A stretch of 64,000 bases of DNA from Helicobacter pylori Shi112 (GCF_000277405.1 NC_017741.1:1178001-1242000); one strand, 5' to 3'; shown: positions 38,967 to 49,997, numbered from the stretch's first letter. The notes: a model not told the origin generated them from the letters alone. Numbers and translations are program-made.

Positions 38967-40142
38967 TTATGTTTTTTTAAACTTTATCGTAATGAATCTA
39001 AGCCAAAACAGCGCCAACAACCCCAAAGCCCCACCCACAAAGCCAATATACCCTAGCCCTAATTGGTGGATCACAATACTGCCAAACAGCGCTCCTGCTC
39101 CAATCCCCACATTATAACTCCCCGAAAAAATCGCGCTCGCAACATCCGTGGCATCTGGCGCGAGCTGTAACACCCTCATTTGCAAGGAAATCCCAAGCGA
39201 AGTGATCCCAATCCCCCATAAGAAAATTTGCAAGAAAACCACCCACTCTGAATTTTTAAACACAAAAAGCAAGAGTTGCGGGCAAATGACTAAAATCATC
39301 GCAAAAGCGATAAATTTTCTTGAATTTTTCGCATACAAACGGCCGAATAAAAAACTCCCCACCACGCCTGCTAACCCAAACACAAACAGCATTAGCGTCG
39401 TAATGTCAGGGGAAAATTGGCTGATTTGAATGATAAAAGGCTCAATATAGCTATAAGTGGTGAAATGCCCAGAGATAACCATGATTACAAGCAAATAAAT
39501 CCCCACTAAAAGCGGTCGTTTCATTAATATGGGGACACTTGCGAGCGTGCCTGCGTTTTTGCTGGGTAAATGCGGGAGCAATTTATACATCAGCAACGCT
39601 ATAAGAGTCGCAACGCCCCCAATCACGCCAAAAGTGGAGCGCCAATCTAGAATTTGCCCAATGATCCTCCCAAGCGGCAACCCTAAAATCATCGCTAACG
39701 AACTCCCTAATGCCAATAACCCCAAAGCTTGCTGTTTCCTGCCAATGGGTGCGACACGAATGACTAAAGAAGCCGTGATGGACCAAAAAATAGAGTGGGC
39801 AAAAGCGATACCAATGCGAGAAATCAATAGCACCCAAAAATTCCACGCTAACGCTGAAAGGATATGGCTGAGAATGAAAAGGGCAAAAAGAAAAAGCAAT
39901 AAGCGTTTCCTTTCAATTTTAGCGCTAAGCAGCATCAAGGGCAATGAACCAAGAGACACCACCCATGCATAAAGAGTGATCATAAGCCCCACTGTTGCGC
40001 TCTCCATTTCAAAACTTTTCGCAATGTCTGATAAGAGCGCGACAGGGACAAACTCCGTGGTGTTAAAAATAAACGCCGAAAGCGAAAACACAAAAACCCG
40101 CATTAAGGCGAGTTTTTGATACGATTGTTTAGTTATCATCAT
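38967..40142 (-). CDS. MFS sugar-efflux-type transporter
   Basis: Major facilitator of 391 residues, 12 hydrophobic segments, in the SotB/AraJ group of exporters (LSAFIFNTTEFVPVALL at the N terminus, SITASLVIRVAP near residue 125, GISLQMRVLQLAPDATDVASAIF near residue 315). SotB members export arabinose and other sugars or drugs, so the physiological substrate is uncertain. The first two codons are both ATG. It diverges from the carbonic anhydrase gene with a 283-base gap between their starts. Confidence 0.8.
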   Translation of the reverse strand: MMITKQSYQKLALMRVFVFSLSAFIFNTTEFVPVALLSDIAKSFEMESATVGLMITLYAWVVSLGSLPLMLLSAKIERKRLLLFLFALFILSHILSALAWNFWVLLISRIGIAFAHSIFWSITASLVIRVAPIGRKQQALGLLALGSSLAMILGLPLGRIIGQILDWRSTFGVIGGVATLIALLMYKLLPHLPSKNAGTLASVPILMKRPLLVGIYLLVIMVISGHFTTYSYIEPFIIQISQFSPDITTLMLFVFGLAGVVGSFLFGRLYAKNSRKFIAFAMILVICPQLLLFVFKNSEWVVFLQIFLWGIGITSLGISLQMRVLQLAPDATDVASAIFSGSYNVGIGAGALFGSIVIHQLGLGYIGFVGGALGLLALFWLRFITIKFKKT

Positions 40143-41180
<1,038 letters not shown>

Positions 41181-41190
41181 ATTTAAAAAT

Positions 41191-41208
41191 CCCTCTTTAA
41201 AAAGAGGG
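41191..41208. terminator. Hairpin after carbonic anhydrase
   Basis: CCCTCTTT-AA-AAAGAGGG, perfect. A T-rich run follows on the minus strand (ATTTTTAAATTT) but not on the plus strand, so it terminates minus transcripts better and may only stabilise the carbonic anhydrase mRNA end. Confidence 0.5.
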
Positions 41209-41216
41209 AGATAAAA

Positions 41217-41381
41217 ATCATTCTTAATAAAACGCCGCTAGAAATTGCAACCACACAAGCAAAAGTGAATTGGTATTGTCAAAAGAGAGACTATCATTCT
41301 CTTAATGAATTGAAAGCGTTTGCGAAAGAATTGATAAAATCTAGAATACAAGGCGTAAAATGGGTTACAATCAATTTTTAG
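41217..41381 (+). pseudogene. Small ORF lacking a start codon
   Basis: A 54-codon open frame (from ILNKTPLEIATTQAKVN to ...GVKWVTINF, stop at 41379-41381) with a Shine-Dalgarno-like AGGGAG at 41205-41210, but ATC where ATG would be expected at 41217. No ATG, GTG or TTG occurs upstream before a stop. It may be a start-codon mutant, use an unusual start, or be a relic. I do not recognise the product; its basic, helical sequence and position suggest it belongs with the following orphan gene. Confidence 0.4.
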
Positions 41382-41452
41382 CGGTTAGTTATAGAAAATA
41401 TCGCTCTATAACCAAAGAGCGGTTAAAATCCATTTAAACGAAAGGACACAAA

Positions 41453-43240
41453 ATGCTATTGAATTACGACTTTTTAGAATTTGTTGATGAGCCACAAAGA
41501 AACACTTCTTTGACATCGGCTATTGATAAGGCGTTAGCGGACAAGAAATTAGCTAGACAAAATAAACCTGAAGTTAGGGTGCTTGGTAAGGCTATGCCCT
41601 TAAGCAAGTTTTTAGATGCGTTTGGTGAGGAACTCTCACGACTTAAAAACGCAAAAGATACGACTATTAAAGGCTCTACAATTGAAAGCTCTAATCTTAT
41701 CAGCATTTATAAAAAGATTGCGAGCGGACTACCTTTTGGGACTATCTCTGCGTTTAGACCTTTTAAAAACGATTTTTATAAAGACTTTAAAAAAGAGGAA
41801 CAAGACGCTCTAGTCTATGCTTATAAGAGCGGAGCAGACCCTAAAAAAGCGGACATAGTAGCCAAATATTGGTTAAGTAAATCGCTAGATTTAGACCCAT
41901 TCAATCCTATTAAAGTTGAGGATTTCTTTCACCCACAACCTGAAAATGGAAAAGAGACTGGAAAATATAAGAAATACAAGGAGATGATTGAGGACATTTA
42001 TATAAAACTCTCTAAAACATTGGGTAGAAGCTATGTTGATAACTTTATAAACAACGGAAAAGCCACAATGACAGACTTTATGTCTAGCGATAAATTTGTC
42101 AAAAAATACCGCTACACCTATAAAGACAATATGGAAAGGACAAAACATCTAAAAGCATATTTAGATAGTTGGGGAGACTTTGTAGGATATATTCAAGTGA
42201 TTGGGTATTGGAAAGATAATCTCGAGGACACCCTACTACCTGATAGAGAGACTAGTTTCTTTGTATTCCAAAACGAACCTAGTAGCACATTTGATTTGAA
42301 AAATCATCTATTATTGTTGGCACGACTTTTTAATCAAATGGCGATTTGTTATTGCGACAACGCCAAGACTGGCAAAGTGGATTTACTATTAGCGACACAA
42401 GAGGATTTTGGTAAAGTGGATTGGACTTTTACAGGCATTACATTCTCCACTTCTATAACCCAATCTATCACACGCTTACACAATAGCGTTTATACATTCT
42501 TTAAAAAAGAGGGCAAGGACAATTATGGTGTATTCTTTGATGAGTTAGGTAAGACACAAATTAAGGCGATGAGTATCCCAAAGAATGCTGATGGTTTTTA
42601 CAGACAACTTGAGAATGGGGTTAGAAGCTTTATTAAAGCAAGGCAATATCATGGCAGTCCTAGAACTTTTGATGTTGATGACATAGAGAAATACGAACTA
42701 CAAGCTATTAAAGAGCGAGAAAACAGAAAGAAAGTGTTGAATGCTAGTTTTAGACAAAGCTATGAAAATGCACTTAAAGTCAATAACCTTGTCAATGCTA
42801 TGCTAAAAGGTAAAAAAGTGAGTAAGACACTATTAGCTAAAGCGCTTGCTAACACCACAGACACCGATGCAGGTTATTGCTTTATCTCAGATTTAGCGAC
42901 ACAGCTTAACAATATTAGCCCACGAGTATCTAAAAGCATAATAACCGTTATAGAGCAAGCAGAGGGAGTTAGACTAAATTATGCGTTGATTGATAAGGTT
43001 ACTTATAACTCGCTCCACAATATTTTGAGTTTCATTTTTGATATTGATAACCCTTTAAGCGACCAAGCGTTTGAGGAGTTAGTGGTTGAAGTCCCAAAAG
43101 AAGCGCTAAAGAATGTGAAGTTGCCACAAATTAAAAATGTATTGACAGCTCAAATCTTTGAGGGGGCTTACCACTTTAGGGGTAATGGCTATAAATACCA
43201 ATACCAAACCGCACCTGAATGGTTGGATATGTTTGAATAG
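41453..43240 (+). CDS. Orphan cytoplasmic protein of unknown function, 595 residues
   Basis: I do not recognise this protein. It has no signal peptide or membrane helix. The N-terminal third is lysine/aspartate-rich (GLPFGTISAFRPFKNDF at about residue 92). The middle (about 220-330) reads ...ERTKHLKAYLDSWGDFVGYI..GYW....ETSFFVFQNE..., and the C-terminal part (about 400-595) is mostly helical. Codon choice (frequent GAC, ACA) looks different from its neighbours, which hints at acquired DNA. It occupies the position of 26695 HP1187/HP1188, which I recall as two shorter hypothetical genes. ATG 41453 follows GAAAGGA. No neighbour gives a functional clue. Confidence 0.75.
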   Translation: MLLNYDFLEFVDEPQRNTSLTSAIDKALADKKLARQNKPEVRVLGKAMPLSKFLDAFGEELSRLKNAKDTTIKGSTIESSNLISIYKKIASGLPFGTISAFRPFKNDFYKDFKKEEQDALVYAYKSGADPKKADIVAKYWLSKSLDLDPFNPIKVEDFFHPQPENGKETGKYKKYKEMIEDIYIKLSKTLGRSYVDNFINNGKATMTDFMSSDKFVKKYRYTYKDNMERTKHLKAYLDSWGDFVGYIQVIGYWKDNLEDTLLPDRETSFFVFQNEPSSTFDLKNHLLLLARLFNQMAICYCDNAKTGKVDLLLATQEDFGKVDWTFTGITFSTSITQSITRLHNSVYTFFKKEGKDNYGVFFDELGKTQIKAMSIPKNADGFYRQLENGVRSFIKARQYHGSPRTFDVDDIEKYELQAIKERENRKKVLNASFRQSYENALKVNNLVNAMLKGKKVSKTLLAKALANTTDTDAGYCFISDLATQLNNISPRVSKSIITVIEQAEGVRLNYALIDKVTYNSLHNILSFIFDIDNPLSDQAFEELVVEVPKEALKNVKLPQIKNVLTAQIFEGAYHFRGNGYKYQYQTAPEWLDMFE

Positions 43241-43431
43241 GAAAATTGCTTATAGCGCTAATGCTGTTTTATTGAATGCCGACAACTAAAGCCTTAATTT
43301 TTAAAAAATGGGGTTTTAGCCGCTTCATTTTTAATAAAACTCATTAAGGGGATAAGGGTATTTTTATAGCAACTCTCTCTAACCCTCTAATAACGCTTTT
43401 TAAAGAATTATCGCTTGATTAAAAACTAAAC

Positions 43432-44472
43432 TCAAGCGTTCTTAATGTAATGCAGAGCGATTTTGAGCGCATTGGTGGCTGCCCCCACTCTTAATTGATC
43501 CGCCACGCAAAAGCCGTGCAAAGTTTTCTTATCAAACAAATCCTTTCTCAAGCGTCCAATAAAGGCGCTGTCCGTGTTGCTCGCTTTTAAGGGCGTGGGG
43601 TAGAGATTATGGCTAGGTTCATCGCAAACAACCACGCTAGGGGCGTTTTTTAAAACTTCATAGACTTCTTTAAGATCGAATTCTTTTTCAAAAGCGATAC
43701 TCAAACTCTCGCTATGACTCCTCAATACCGGCACGCGCACGCAAGTCGCGCTGATGGGGAAATCCACGCCCATGATTTTATGGGTTTCATGCACCATTTT
43801 TAGCTCTTCTTTCGTGTAACCATTCTCATTAAAAGTATCAATATGAGCGATCGCATTGAAAGCGATCGGGTAAGGGAAAGCCCCGGCTTGCAAGACTTGG
43901 CTTAAATCAATAGCAGGGTCTTTTTTTAAACATTCTAAAGCGGTTTTTAACTCATTCTTTAAACTCTCTATGCCCTTATTCCCTGCCCCACTCACGGCTT
44001 GATAGGTGCTAACAATAACGCTTTTTATCTTAAAATGAAGGTGTAAGGGGTTTAAAATTTGCGTCATTTGAATGGTGGAGCAATTGGGGTTAGCGATGAT
44101 ATTTAAAGGAGCGTTAAAAATTTCTTTAGCGTTGATTTCAGGCACGACTAAAGGCACTTTTTTATTCAATCTAAAAAAGCTCGTGTTATCAATCACTAAG
44201 GCAGTTTTTGCAGCGCTTGTGGCAAATTCCTCGCTCACGCTCCCCCCAGCGCTAAAAAAAGCGATGTCTATTCTTTCTTTTTCAAAAACTTCATGCGTGG
44301 TTTCTAAAATCTCATAGTCTTTATGGAAAGCTTTAATCTTTTTACCGGCACTCCTAGCACTAGCGAGCGGGACAAATTTTTTAATCGGGAAAGAAGAATT
44401 TTCTAAACCTTTAATCAGCTCTTGCCCTACCGCCCCACTAGCCCCGACAATAGCGACATTATAAGTCTTCAT
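43432..44472 (-). CDS. asd: Aspartate-semialdehyde dehydrogenase
   Basis: Reduces aspartyl phosphate to aspartate semialdehyde, the branch point to lysine, diaminopimelate, threonine and methionine. The 346-residue protein has the NADP loop [11 protein letters not shown] (residues 7-17), the catalytic cysteine in [10 protein letters not shown] near residue 128, and [12 protein letters not shown] with the substrate Arg and His near 240. I start at ATG 44472, where GGAG is six to nine bases upstream, rather than seven codons earlier. The start lies inside the last codons of hisS (14-base overlap), indicating coupling. Confidence 0.95.
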   Translation of the reverse strand: MKTYNVAIVGASGAVGQELIKGLENSSFPIKKFVPLASARSAGKKIKAFHKDYEILETTHEVFEKERIDIAFFSAGGSVSEEFATSAAKTALVIDNTSFFRLNKKVPLVVPEINAKEIFNAPLNIIANPNCSTIQMTQILNPLHLHFKIKSVIVSTYQAVSGAGNKGIESLKNELKTALECLKKDPAIDLSQVLQAGAFPYPIAFNAIAHIDTFNENGYTKEELKMVHETHKIMGVDFPISATCVRVPVLRSHSESLSIAFEKEFDLKEVYEVLKNAPSVVVCDEPSHNLYPTPLKASNTDSAFIGRLRKDLFDKKTLHGFCVADQLRVGAATNALKIALHYIKNA

Positions 44473-45787
44473 CGTTTTCTCCAATGATTTCAAGGGCTTT
44501 TAAAAAACTCAAGCAATTCAACTGCATGCCTGAATGCATGTTTTTCAGGCTTAAGGTTTCGCTTTTAAATTCTTCTTCACCAATGACAGCCACAAACTCA
44601 TGCCCTTTATGGTTAGCATAAGAAAAGGGTTTTTTGATTTTTTGAGCTTCTGGATAGACTTCACTAAAAATCCCGCTTTGCCTTAAAGACTCCGCTAAGC
44701 GGTTTGCATAAGAAAAATACTCTTCATGCATGCAAGCGATTAAGACTTTAGCTTGGGTGGAGCGCTCGTCTAGTAATTGCATTTCACTCAAAGCCACAAT
44801 CAATCGATCAATCCCAATAGAAGCCCCCACCCCTTGTAAATTCTCTTTAGAAAAATTTTGAGTCAAATGATCGTAACGACCCCCTGAACACACGCTCCCT
44901 AAAGACTTCATGCCATTAAGCGTGGTTTCATACACAATCCCTGTATAATACCCTAATCCCCTAGCGATAGAAAAATCAATTTTATACAGGTTTTGAGAAA
45001 TTTGCAAATCCCCTAGCAACTGGTATAGCCTTTCTAAATCCTGTATGCCCTTTTTCAGATTTTCATTATAGCCTTTCAAATAAGCAATTTTTTCAAAAAA
45101 TTCCGCATGGCTTAAATCGTTTTGTTTGATTTGAACCATTTCTAAAAGCTCTTTAATGGTGTTTAAATCCAAATCGCACTCTTTTTTTAATTCTTCTTCA
45201 ACCCCATTTAGGCCAATCTTTTCCAATTTATCCACAATGCGCAACGCTTCATTCACTTGAGAAACGCCAAAATATTCGCATATCCCGTTCAAAATTTTTC
45301 TGTGGTTGATAGAGATGCAAAAATCTTCTAAATCCAAGGCTTTTAAAGAAGCGACAATCACTTGAATGATCTCAGCATCGCACACCAAGCTTTCGCTCCC
45401 TATAAAATCAAAATCGCATTGCGTAAATTCCCTATAACGCCCTTTTTGCGCCCTTTCGCCCCTAAAGACATTGCCTATAGCGTAGCGTTTGAAGGGCATT
45501 CCTAGCGTTTGGTGGTGCAAAGAGACAAAGCGGGCTAATGGCACGGTCAAATCAAACCTTAAAGCCACATCCCTATCCCCATGGTCTTTAAAACGATAAA
45601 TTTCTTTTTGAATATCACTGCTCGCATCAGGCAATAACACTTCAGCGTATTCCAAATGAGGGGTTTCAATCGGCACAAAACCAAAACTTTGAAACACGAC
45701 CGAAACTTTAGAAAGCAACTGGGCTTTTTGTATCGCATCTTTAGGCAAGCGGTCTTTAAACCCGCTTAACACTTTAGGGGTGATCAT
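44459..45787 (-). CDS. hisS: Histidyl-tRNA synthetase
   Basis: Class II synthetase (442 residues) that charges tRNA-His. Motif 2 is [14 protein letters not shown] (near 116), the histidine-specific loops are [13 protein letters not shown] (near 265) and GGRYDHL, and motif 3 is [12 protein letters not shown]. The C-terminal anticodon domain begins near residue 340 (KVLIACM). Length is typical. ATG 45787 follows AAGGAAATGGA; asd follows in overlap. Confidence 0.96.
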   Translation of the reverse strand: MITPKVLSGFKDRLPKDAIQKAQLLSKVSVVFQSFGFVPIETPHLEYAEVLLPDASSDIQKEIYRFKDHGDRDVALRFDLTVPLARFVSLHHQTLGMPFKRYAIGNVFRGERAQKGRYREFTQCDFDFIGSESLVCDAEIIQVIVASLKALDLEDFCISINHRKILNGICEYFGVSQVNEALRIVDKLEKIGLNGVEEELKKECDLDLNTIKELLEMVQIKQNDLSHAEFFEKIAYLKGYNENLKKGIQDLERLYQLLGDLQISQNLYKIDFSIARGLGYYTGIVYETTLNGMKSLGSVCSGGRYDHLTQNFSKENLQGVGASIGIDRLIVALSEMQLLDERSTQAKVLIACMHEEYFSYANRLAESLRQSGIFSEVYPEAQKIKKPFSYANHKGHEFVAVIGEEEFKSETLSLKNMHSGMQLNCLSFLKALEIIGENDEDL

Positions 45788-45848
45788 TCCATTTCCTTGT
45801 ATTTGTATGCTAAAATTTTAGCTTAAAATCTTTAAAAAAGGGCTATTG

Positions 45849-46898
45849 ATGAGCGTAAATGCGCCCAAACGCATGCGTATTTTATTGCGTTTGCCTAATT
45901 GGTTAGGCGATGGGGTGATGGCAAGCTCGCTTTTTTACACCCTTAAACACCACTACCCTAACGCGCGTTTCATCTTAGTAGGCCCACAAATGACTTGCGA
46001 ACTTTTCAAAAAAGATGAAAAAATAGAAGCCGTTTTTATAGATGACACCAAAAAATCCTTTTTCAGGCTGCTAGCCACTCACAAACTCGCTCAAAAAATA
46101 GGGCGTTGCGATATAGCGATCACTTTAAACAACCATTTTTATTCCGCTTTTTTGCTCTATGCGACAAAAACGCCTATTCGCATCGGTTTTGCTCAATTTT
46201 TCCGTTCTTTGTTCCTTAGCCATGCGATAATTTCTGCCCCTAAAGACTATCATCAAGTGGAAAAGTATTGCTTTTTATTTTCGCAATTTTTAAAAAAAGA
46301 ATTGGATAAAAAAAGCGTTTTGCCCTTAAAACTGGCCTTTAACCTCTCCACTCACACCCCAAACACCCCTAAAAAAATCGGCTTTAACCCTAGTGCAAGC
46401 TATGGGAGCGCTAAAAGATGGCCAGCTTCTCATTACGCTGAAGTTTCTGTTGCTTTGTTAGAAGAAGGGCATGAAATTTATTTTTTTGGGGCTAAAGAAG
46501 ACGCTATCGTTTCTGAAGAGATTTTAAAACTCATCAAAGGCTTATTAAAAAACCCTTTATTATTCAATAACGCTTACAATCTGTGCGGGAAAACAAGCAT
46601 TGAAGAATTGATAGAGCGCATCGCTATTTTAGATTTATTCATCACTAACGATAGCGGTCCTATGCATGTGGCTGCTAGCGCACAAACCCCCTTAATCGCT
46701 CTTTTTGGCCCCACTGATGAAAAAGAAACTCGCCCCTATAAAGCTCAAAAAGCGATCGTGTTGAACCACCATTTAAGTTGTTCGCCCTGCAAGAAACGAG
46801 TCTGCCCTTTAAAGAATGAAAAAAACCATTTGTGCATGAAATCTATCACGCCCCTTGAAGTCTTAAAAGCCGCTCACACTCTTTTAGAAAAGCCTTAA
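45849..46898 (+). CDS. waaF: ADP-heptose:LPS heptosyltransferase II
   Basis: GT9 glycosyltransferase of 349 residues that adds the second heptose to the lipopolysaccharide inner core. Seen are RLPNWLGDGVMAS at the N terminus (residues 12-24), the donor-site pattern GFNPSASYGSAKRWPASHYAE near residue 175 and TNDSGPMHVAASAQTP near residue 272, followed by FGPTDEKETRPY. A cysteine-rich tail segment (CSPCKKRVCPL) is common in this family. A TTG directly precedes the ATG; I use the ATG at 45849. Confidence 0.93.
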   Translation: MSVNAPKRMRILLRLPNWLGDGVMASSLFYTLKHHYPNARFILVGPQMTCELFKKDEKIEAVFIDDTKKSFFRLLATHKLAQKIGRCDIAITLNNHFYSAFLLYATKTPIRIGFAQFFRSLFLSHAIISAPKDYHQVEKYCFLFSQFLKKELDKKSVLPLKLAFNLSTHTPNTPKKIGFNPSASYGSAKRWPASHYAEVSVALLEEGHEIYFFGAKEDAIVSEEILKLIKGLLKNPLLFNNAYNLCGKTSIEELIERIAILDLFITNDSGPMHVAASAQTPLIALFGPTDEKETRPYKAQKAIVLNHHLSCSPCKKRVCPLKNEKNHLCMKSITPLEVLKAAHTLLEKP

Positions 46899-47092
46899 AC
46901 GCCTTTTTTATGCGCTTTTTAAAAAACACAGCCGTATTGATAAAATTCTAGTATATAAAAGATTCAAACTTTACTTTTAAAGGTGTAAGAAGAGCGATAA
47001 GTCCTATCAAGGGTTTTACAAAATGGTAAGAAAAATTATAGAATGGTATCCAAAAAAGCGTTTTTAAAAACGCTTCTTTAGAGTCAAAGCCA
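46899..47092. other. Gap with a promoter-like box and a tiny ORF
   Basis: A 194-base gap between waaF and the repeat protein gene. A TATATAAA box near 46953-46960 precedes a 14-codon plus-strand frame (47023-47067, MVRKIIEWYPKKRF) with a weak AAGG site. Its stop lies within the hairpin 47056-47075. I do not call it a gene. Confidence 0.3.
47056..47075 (-). terminator. Terminator of the repeat-protein gene
   Basis: Perfect palindrome AAGCGTTTTT / AAAAACGCTT; on the minus strand it is followed by four further T, giving CTTTTTTGG. It lies 18 bases beyond the gene. Confidence 0.75.
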
Positions 47093-47365
47093 TCAGGCCA
47101 CTGAGTTTTTAGGTTTTTTGGCGTCTTTTTTATCTTTGTGAGCCACTAATTGAGAGCTTAACTCAGGTTTTTTGGCGTCTTTTTTATCTTTGTGAGCCAC
47201 TAATTGAGAGCTTAACTCAGGTTTTTTGGCGTCTTTTTTATCTTTGTGAGCCACTAATTGAGAGCTTAACTCAGGTTTTTTGGCGTCTTTTTTATCTTTG
47301 TGAGCGTATGCAGAACTCACTGCCAAAACTGATAATAAAACACCTGTCAAGATTTGCTTTTTCAT
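47093..47365 (-). CDS. Small secreted repeat protein (HP1192-like)
   Basis: A 90-residue exported protein: signal peptide MKKQILTGVLLSVLAVSSAYA, then three full copies and one partial copy of an 18-residue unit AHKDKKDAKKPELSSQLV. The mature part is highly basic and hydrophilic. 26695 annotation calls this a secreted protein involved in flagellar motility; nothing in the sequence confirms that. The frame extends upstream to 47557, but ATG 47365 has AAGGAGTT seven bases upstream and the signal peptide, so it is the start. Repeat number is likely to vary between strains. Confidence 0.85.
   Translation of the reverse strand: MKKQILTGVLLSVLAVSSAYAHKDKKDAKKPELSSQLVAHKDKKDAKKPELSSQLVAHKDKKDAKKPELSSQLVAHKDKKDAKKPKNSVA
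47111..47315 (-). repeat. 54-base tandem repeat array
   Basis: Units begin at 47111, 47165, 47219 and 47273 with exact 54-base spacing (three full units plus a partial one) and code for the 18-residue repeats. The copies are essentially identical, so the array is recent or homogenised. Confidence 0.95.
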
Positions 47366-47401
47366 ACGAAAACTCCTTATGATGATCTTAAAAGCGAGAG
47401 A

Positions 47402-47407
47402 ATTATA
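47402..47407 (-). promoter_or_regulatory. Promoter -10 box for the repeat-protein gene
   Basis: TATAAT on the minus strand (GAAATATAATTCTC), about 37 bases upstream of the ATG at 47365. No sigma-28 GCCGATAA-type element is seen. Confidence 0.65.
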
Positions 47408-47521
47408 TTTCTCAAAAGTAAACGAATAGAAACCAATAGAATTTTCACTAAAGAAATTTGCAGATTGCGTTTTGTCATATAAAAACGCCTGGGAGCAATC
47501 AGCCATTTTTCTTAAAAAATA

Positions 47522-47541
47522 AAAACGCTCAAAAGCGTTTT
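47522..47541. terminator. Bidirectional terminator hairpin
   Basis: AAAACGCT-CAAA-AGCGTTTT; T residues follow on both strands, most strongly on the minus strand (TATTTTTT). No intact gene adjoins it. Confidence 0.65.
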
Positions 47542-47804
47542 TTAAGATTGAAGACAAAAAAGCTTGTGATTAGTCAAGCGGAATTTCTTAATAATGCGAT
47601 CTTATGGGCGTTAAGAGAAAAAGTTATTTCAAAATACCCCCTATCCCTTGAAAAAATGAGTCCTAAATAAACTTAAGAAAACAAACTTTACTATAAAACA
47701 AAGTAACCAAAACCCCATTTTTAAAAAATTAAAAAATTTTAGTTATTCCTGTTTGACAATAGAGCCAATAATCAATTTTATAGCAAAAAAGGTAATTGGA
47801 GAGA

Positions 47805-47824
47805 TAAAAAGGGTTAAAAACCCT
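47805..47824 (-). terminator. Terminator of the rpsL-rpsG-fusA transcript
   Basis: On the minus strand AGGGTT-TTT-AACCCT is followed by TTTTTAT. It lies about 85 bases beyond the fusA stop. Confidence 0.75.
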
Positions 47825-47907
47825 CAAAAAAGTCTTTTTAAATCCAAAAGAGAGAAAGTTTAAATACCACCTACAACACCCTCTCACAAGAGAGCGTTAT
47901 GATAAAA

Positions 47908-49986
47908 TCAGCCTTTGCGTTTTTCTACAATTTCCTTAGCGATATTGCTAGGCACTTCGCCATAATGATCAAACTCCATGGAATAAGTCCCACGCCCTTG
48001 AGTGGCTGATCGTAAATCCGTAGAATAACCAAACATTTCCACCAACGGCACAAAAGCGTTCACGATTTTCAAGCCTAATCGGTCGTCCATAGAATTGATC
48101 TGCCCTCTTCTTCTATTCAAATCGCCAATCACATCGCCCATGTATTCTTCAGGGACTTCCACTTCCACTTTCATCATAGGCTCTAGTAACACCGGGTTAG
48201 CCGCGCGACTCGCTTCTTTAAACGCCATAGAGCCAGCGATTTTAAACGCCATTTCTGAAGAATCCACATCATGGTAGCTCCCATCATAAAGGGTAACTTT
48301 AAAATCCACCACCGGATAGCCTGCCAAAACGCCATTTTGCATCGCTTCTTGGATACCCTTATCCACCGCAGGGATATATTCTTTAGGAATCACGCCCCCA
48401 GAAATTTCATTCACAAATTCATACCCACTGCCAGGCTCTTTAGGCTCAAGCTTGATAAACACATGCCCGTATTGCCCACGACCACCGCTTTGCTTAGCGT
48501 ATTTATGCTCTTTATTCACGCTTGAGCGGATAGTCTCTCTAAAGGCGACTTGCGGCTGACCGATTTCAGCTTCCACCTTAAATTCTCTCTTCAATCTATC
48601 CACGATGATCTCTAGGTGCAATTCACCCATGCCACCAATAAGGGTTTGCCCGGTTTCTTCTTGAGTCATCACCCTAAAGCTTGGATCTTCTTCAGCAAGC
48701 TTGCCTAACGCTACGCCCATTTTTTCTTGGTCTGCTTTCGTTTTAGGCTCCACAGCGATGTGAATGACTGGCTCAGGAAATTCCATCCTTTCTAAAACGA
48801 CGGCGTTCTTTTCATCGCAAAGCGTGTCCCCAGTCAGCGTGTCTTTTAAGCCCACAAACGCACAAATCTCACCCGCATAAACTTCTTTAATGTCTTCTCT
48901 CTTGTTGGAGTGCATTTTAAGGAGTCTTCCCACGCGCTCTTTTTTGTCTTTGGTGGAGTTATACACATAGCTACCAGACTCTAGATTGCCACGATACACG
49001 CGCACAAAAGTGAGTTGGCCCACAAAAGGATCCGTCATGATTTTAAACGCCAAACCGGCAAACTCGCCATCATCGCTGGATTTCACAAAAACCTCTTCTT
49101 CAGTTTTTGGATCAATCCCCTTAATATCCACAACCTCCGTAGGCGCTGGCAAGTAATCAATGACTGCGTCTAATAAAGTCTGCACGCCTTTATTTTTAAA
49201 AGAAGAACCACAAAGCATAGGGACAAGACTCATGTTTAAACAACCCGTTTTAATGCCTTTTTTGATTTCTTCAATACTCAATTCTTCACCGCCTAAATAC
49301 TTTTCCATCAAGGCTTCATCTTGCTCGGCTACGGCTTCTACAAGCTTTTCTCGGTATTGTTTAGCCTTTTCTAACAAATCGCTAGGGATTTCTTCCACAT
49401 CGTATTTGGCTCCCATGGTTTCATTGTTCCAAACAATCGCTTTCATTTGGACTAAATCAATCACGCCAATGAAAGTGTCTTCAGCCCCAATAGGGATATT
49501 AATAGGCACAGGATTAGCTTTCAAGCGTTGCTTGATCTGGTTTTCTACACTATAGAAATTCGCCCCAATCCTATCCATTTTATTGACAAAAACAATCCTA
49601 GGCACGCCGTATTTATTCGCTTGACGCCACACGGTTTCGCTTTGAGGCTGCACGCCCCCAACCGAGCAAAACACCGAAACCGCTCCATCTAGCACGCGCA
49701 TGGATCGTTCCACTTCAATAGTGAAATCCACATGCCCTGGAGTGTCAATCAAATTGATCTGATGATCCTTCCAAAAGCAAGTCGTTGCCGCAGAAGTGAT
49801 CGTGATCCCTCTTTCTTTTTCTTGCTCCATCCAATCCATTGTCGCCGCGCCGTCATGCACTTCGCCAATCTTATGGCTCACGCCTGTATAGAATAAAATC
49901 CTTTCAGAAGTGGTGGTTTTCCCAGCATCAATGTGAGCGGCGATACCGATATTCCTAATCCTATTTAATGGGGTTTTTCTAGCCAT
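47908..49986 (-). CDS. fusA: Translation elongation factor G
   Basis: GTPase (692 residues) that translocates tRNA and mRNA on the ribosome. The G motifs are complete: AHIDAGKTT (P-loop), DTPGHVDF, and NKMDR. Domain II to V follow, with the domain IV tip region [26 protein letters not shown] near residue 560. It is last in the rpsL-rpsG-fusA group, 11 bases after rpsG. Confidence 0.98.
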   Translation of the reverse strand: MARKTPLNRIRNIGIAAHIDAGKTTTSERILFYTGVSHKIGEVHDGAATMDWMEQEKERGITITSAATTCFWKDHQINLIDTPGHVDFTIEVERSMRVLDGAVSVFCSVGGVQPQSETVWRQANKYGVPRIVFVNKMDRIGANFYSVENQIKQRLKANPVPINIPIGAEDTFIGVIDLVQMKAIVWNNETMGAKYDVEEIPSDLLEKAKQYREKLVEAVAEQDEALMEKYLGGEELSIEEIKKGIKTGCLNMSLVPMLCGSSFKNKGVQTLLDAVIDYLPAPTEVVDIKGIDPKTEEEVFVKSSDDGEFAGLAFKIMTDPFVGQLTFVRVYRGNLESGSYVYNSTKDKKERVGRLLKMHSNKREDIKEVYAGEICAFVGLKDTLTGDTLCDEKNAVVLERMEFPEPVIHIAVEPKTKADQEKMGVALGKLAEEDPSFRVMTQEETGQTLIGGMGELHLEIIVDRLKREFKVEAEIGQPQVAFRETIRSSVNKEHKYAKQSGGRGQYGHVFIKLEPKEPGSGYEFVNEISGGVIPKEYIPAVDKGIQEAMQNGVLAGYPVVDFKVTLYDGSYHDVDSSEMAFKIAGSMAFKEASRAANPVLLEPMMKVEVEVPEEYMGDVIGDLNRRRGQINSMDDRLGLKIVNAFVPLVEMFGYSTDLRSATQGRGTYSMEFDHYGEVPSNIAKEIVEKRKG

Positions 49987-49997
49987 TCTAACTCCAA

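Larger units (their letters stand above)
47408..47907. other. Gene-poor region upstream of the repeat gene and downstream of fusA
   Basis: About 500 bases without an intact gene. It contains a bidirectional hairpin (47522-47541) and a plus-strand frame ending 47670 whose last 36 residues (LVISQAEFLNNAILWALREK and onward) look protein-like but have no credible start. Last comes the fusA terminator (47805-47824). In 26695 I recall two genes (HP1193, an aldo-keto reductase, and HP1194) in this interval; they are not here. Confidence 0.6.

Noticed and set aside
47023..47067. 14-codon plus-strand frame MVRKIIEWYPKKRF as a tiny toxin-like peptide
   Set aside because: Weak ribosome binding site, stop codon inside the terminator hairpin of the opposite gene, and no match to AapA peptides.
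47366..47557. N-terminal extension of the repeat protein to 47557
   Set aside because: The extension has no signal peptide or ribosome binding site, whereas ATG 47365 has both.
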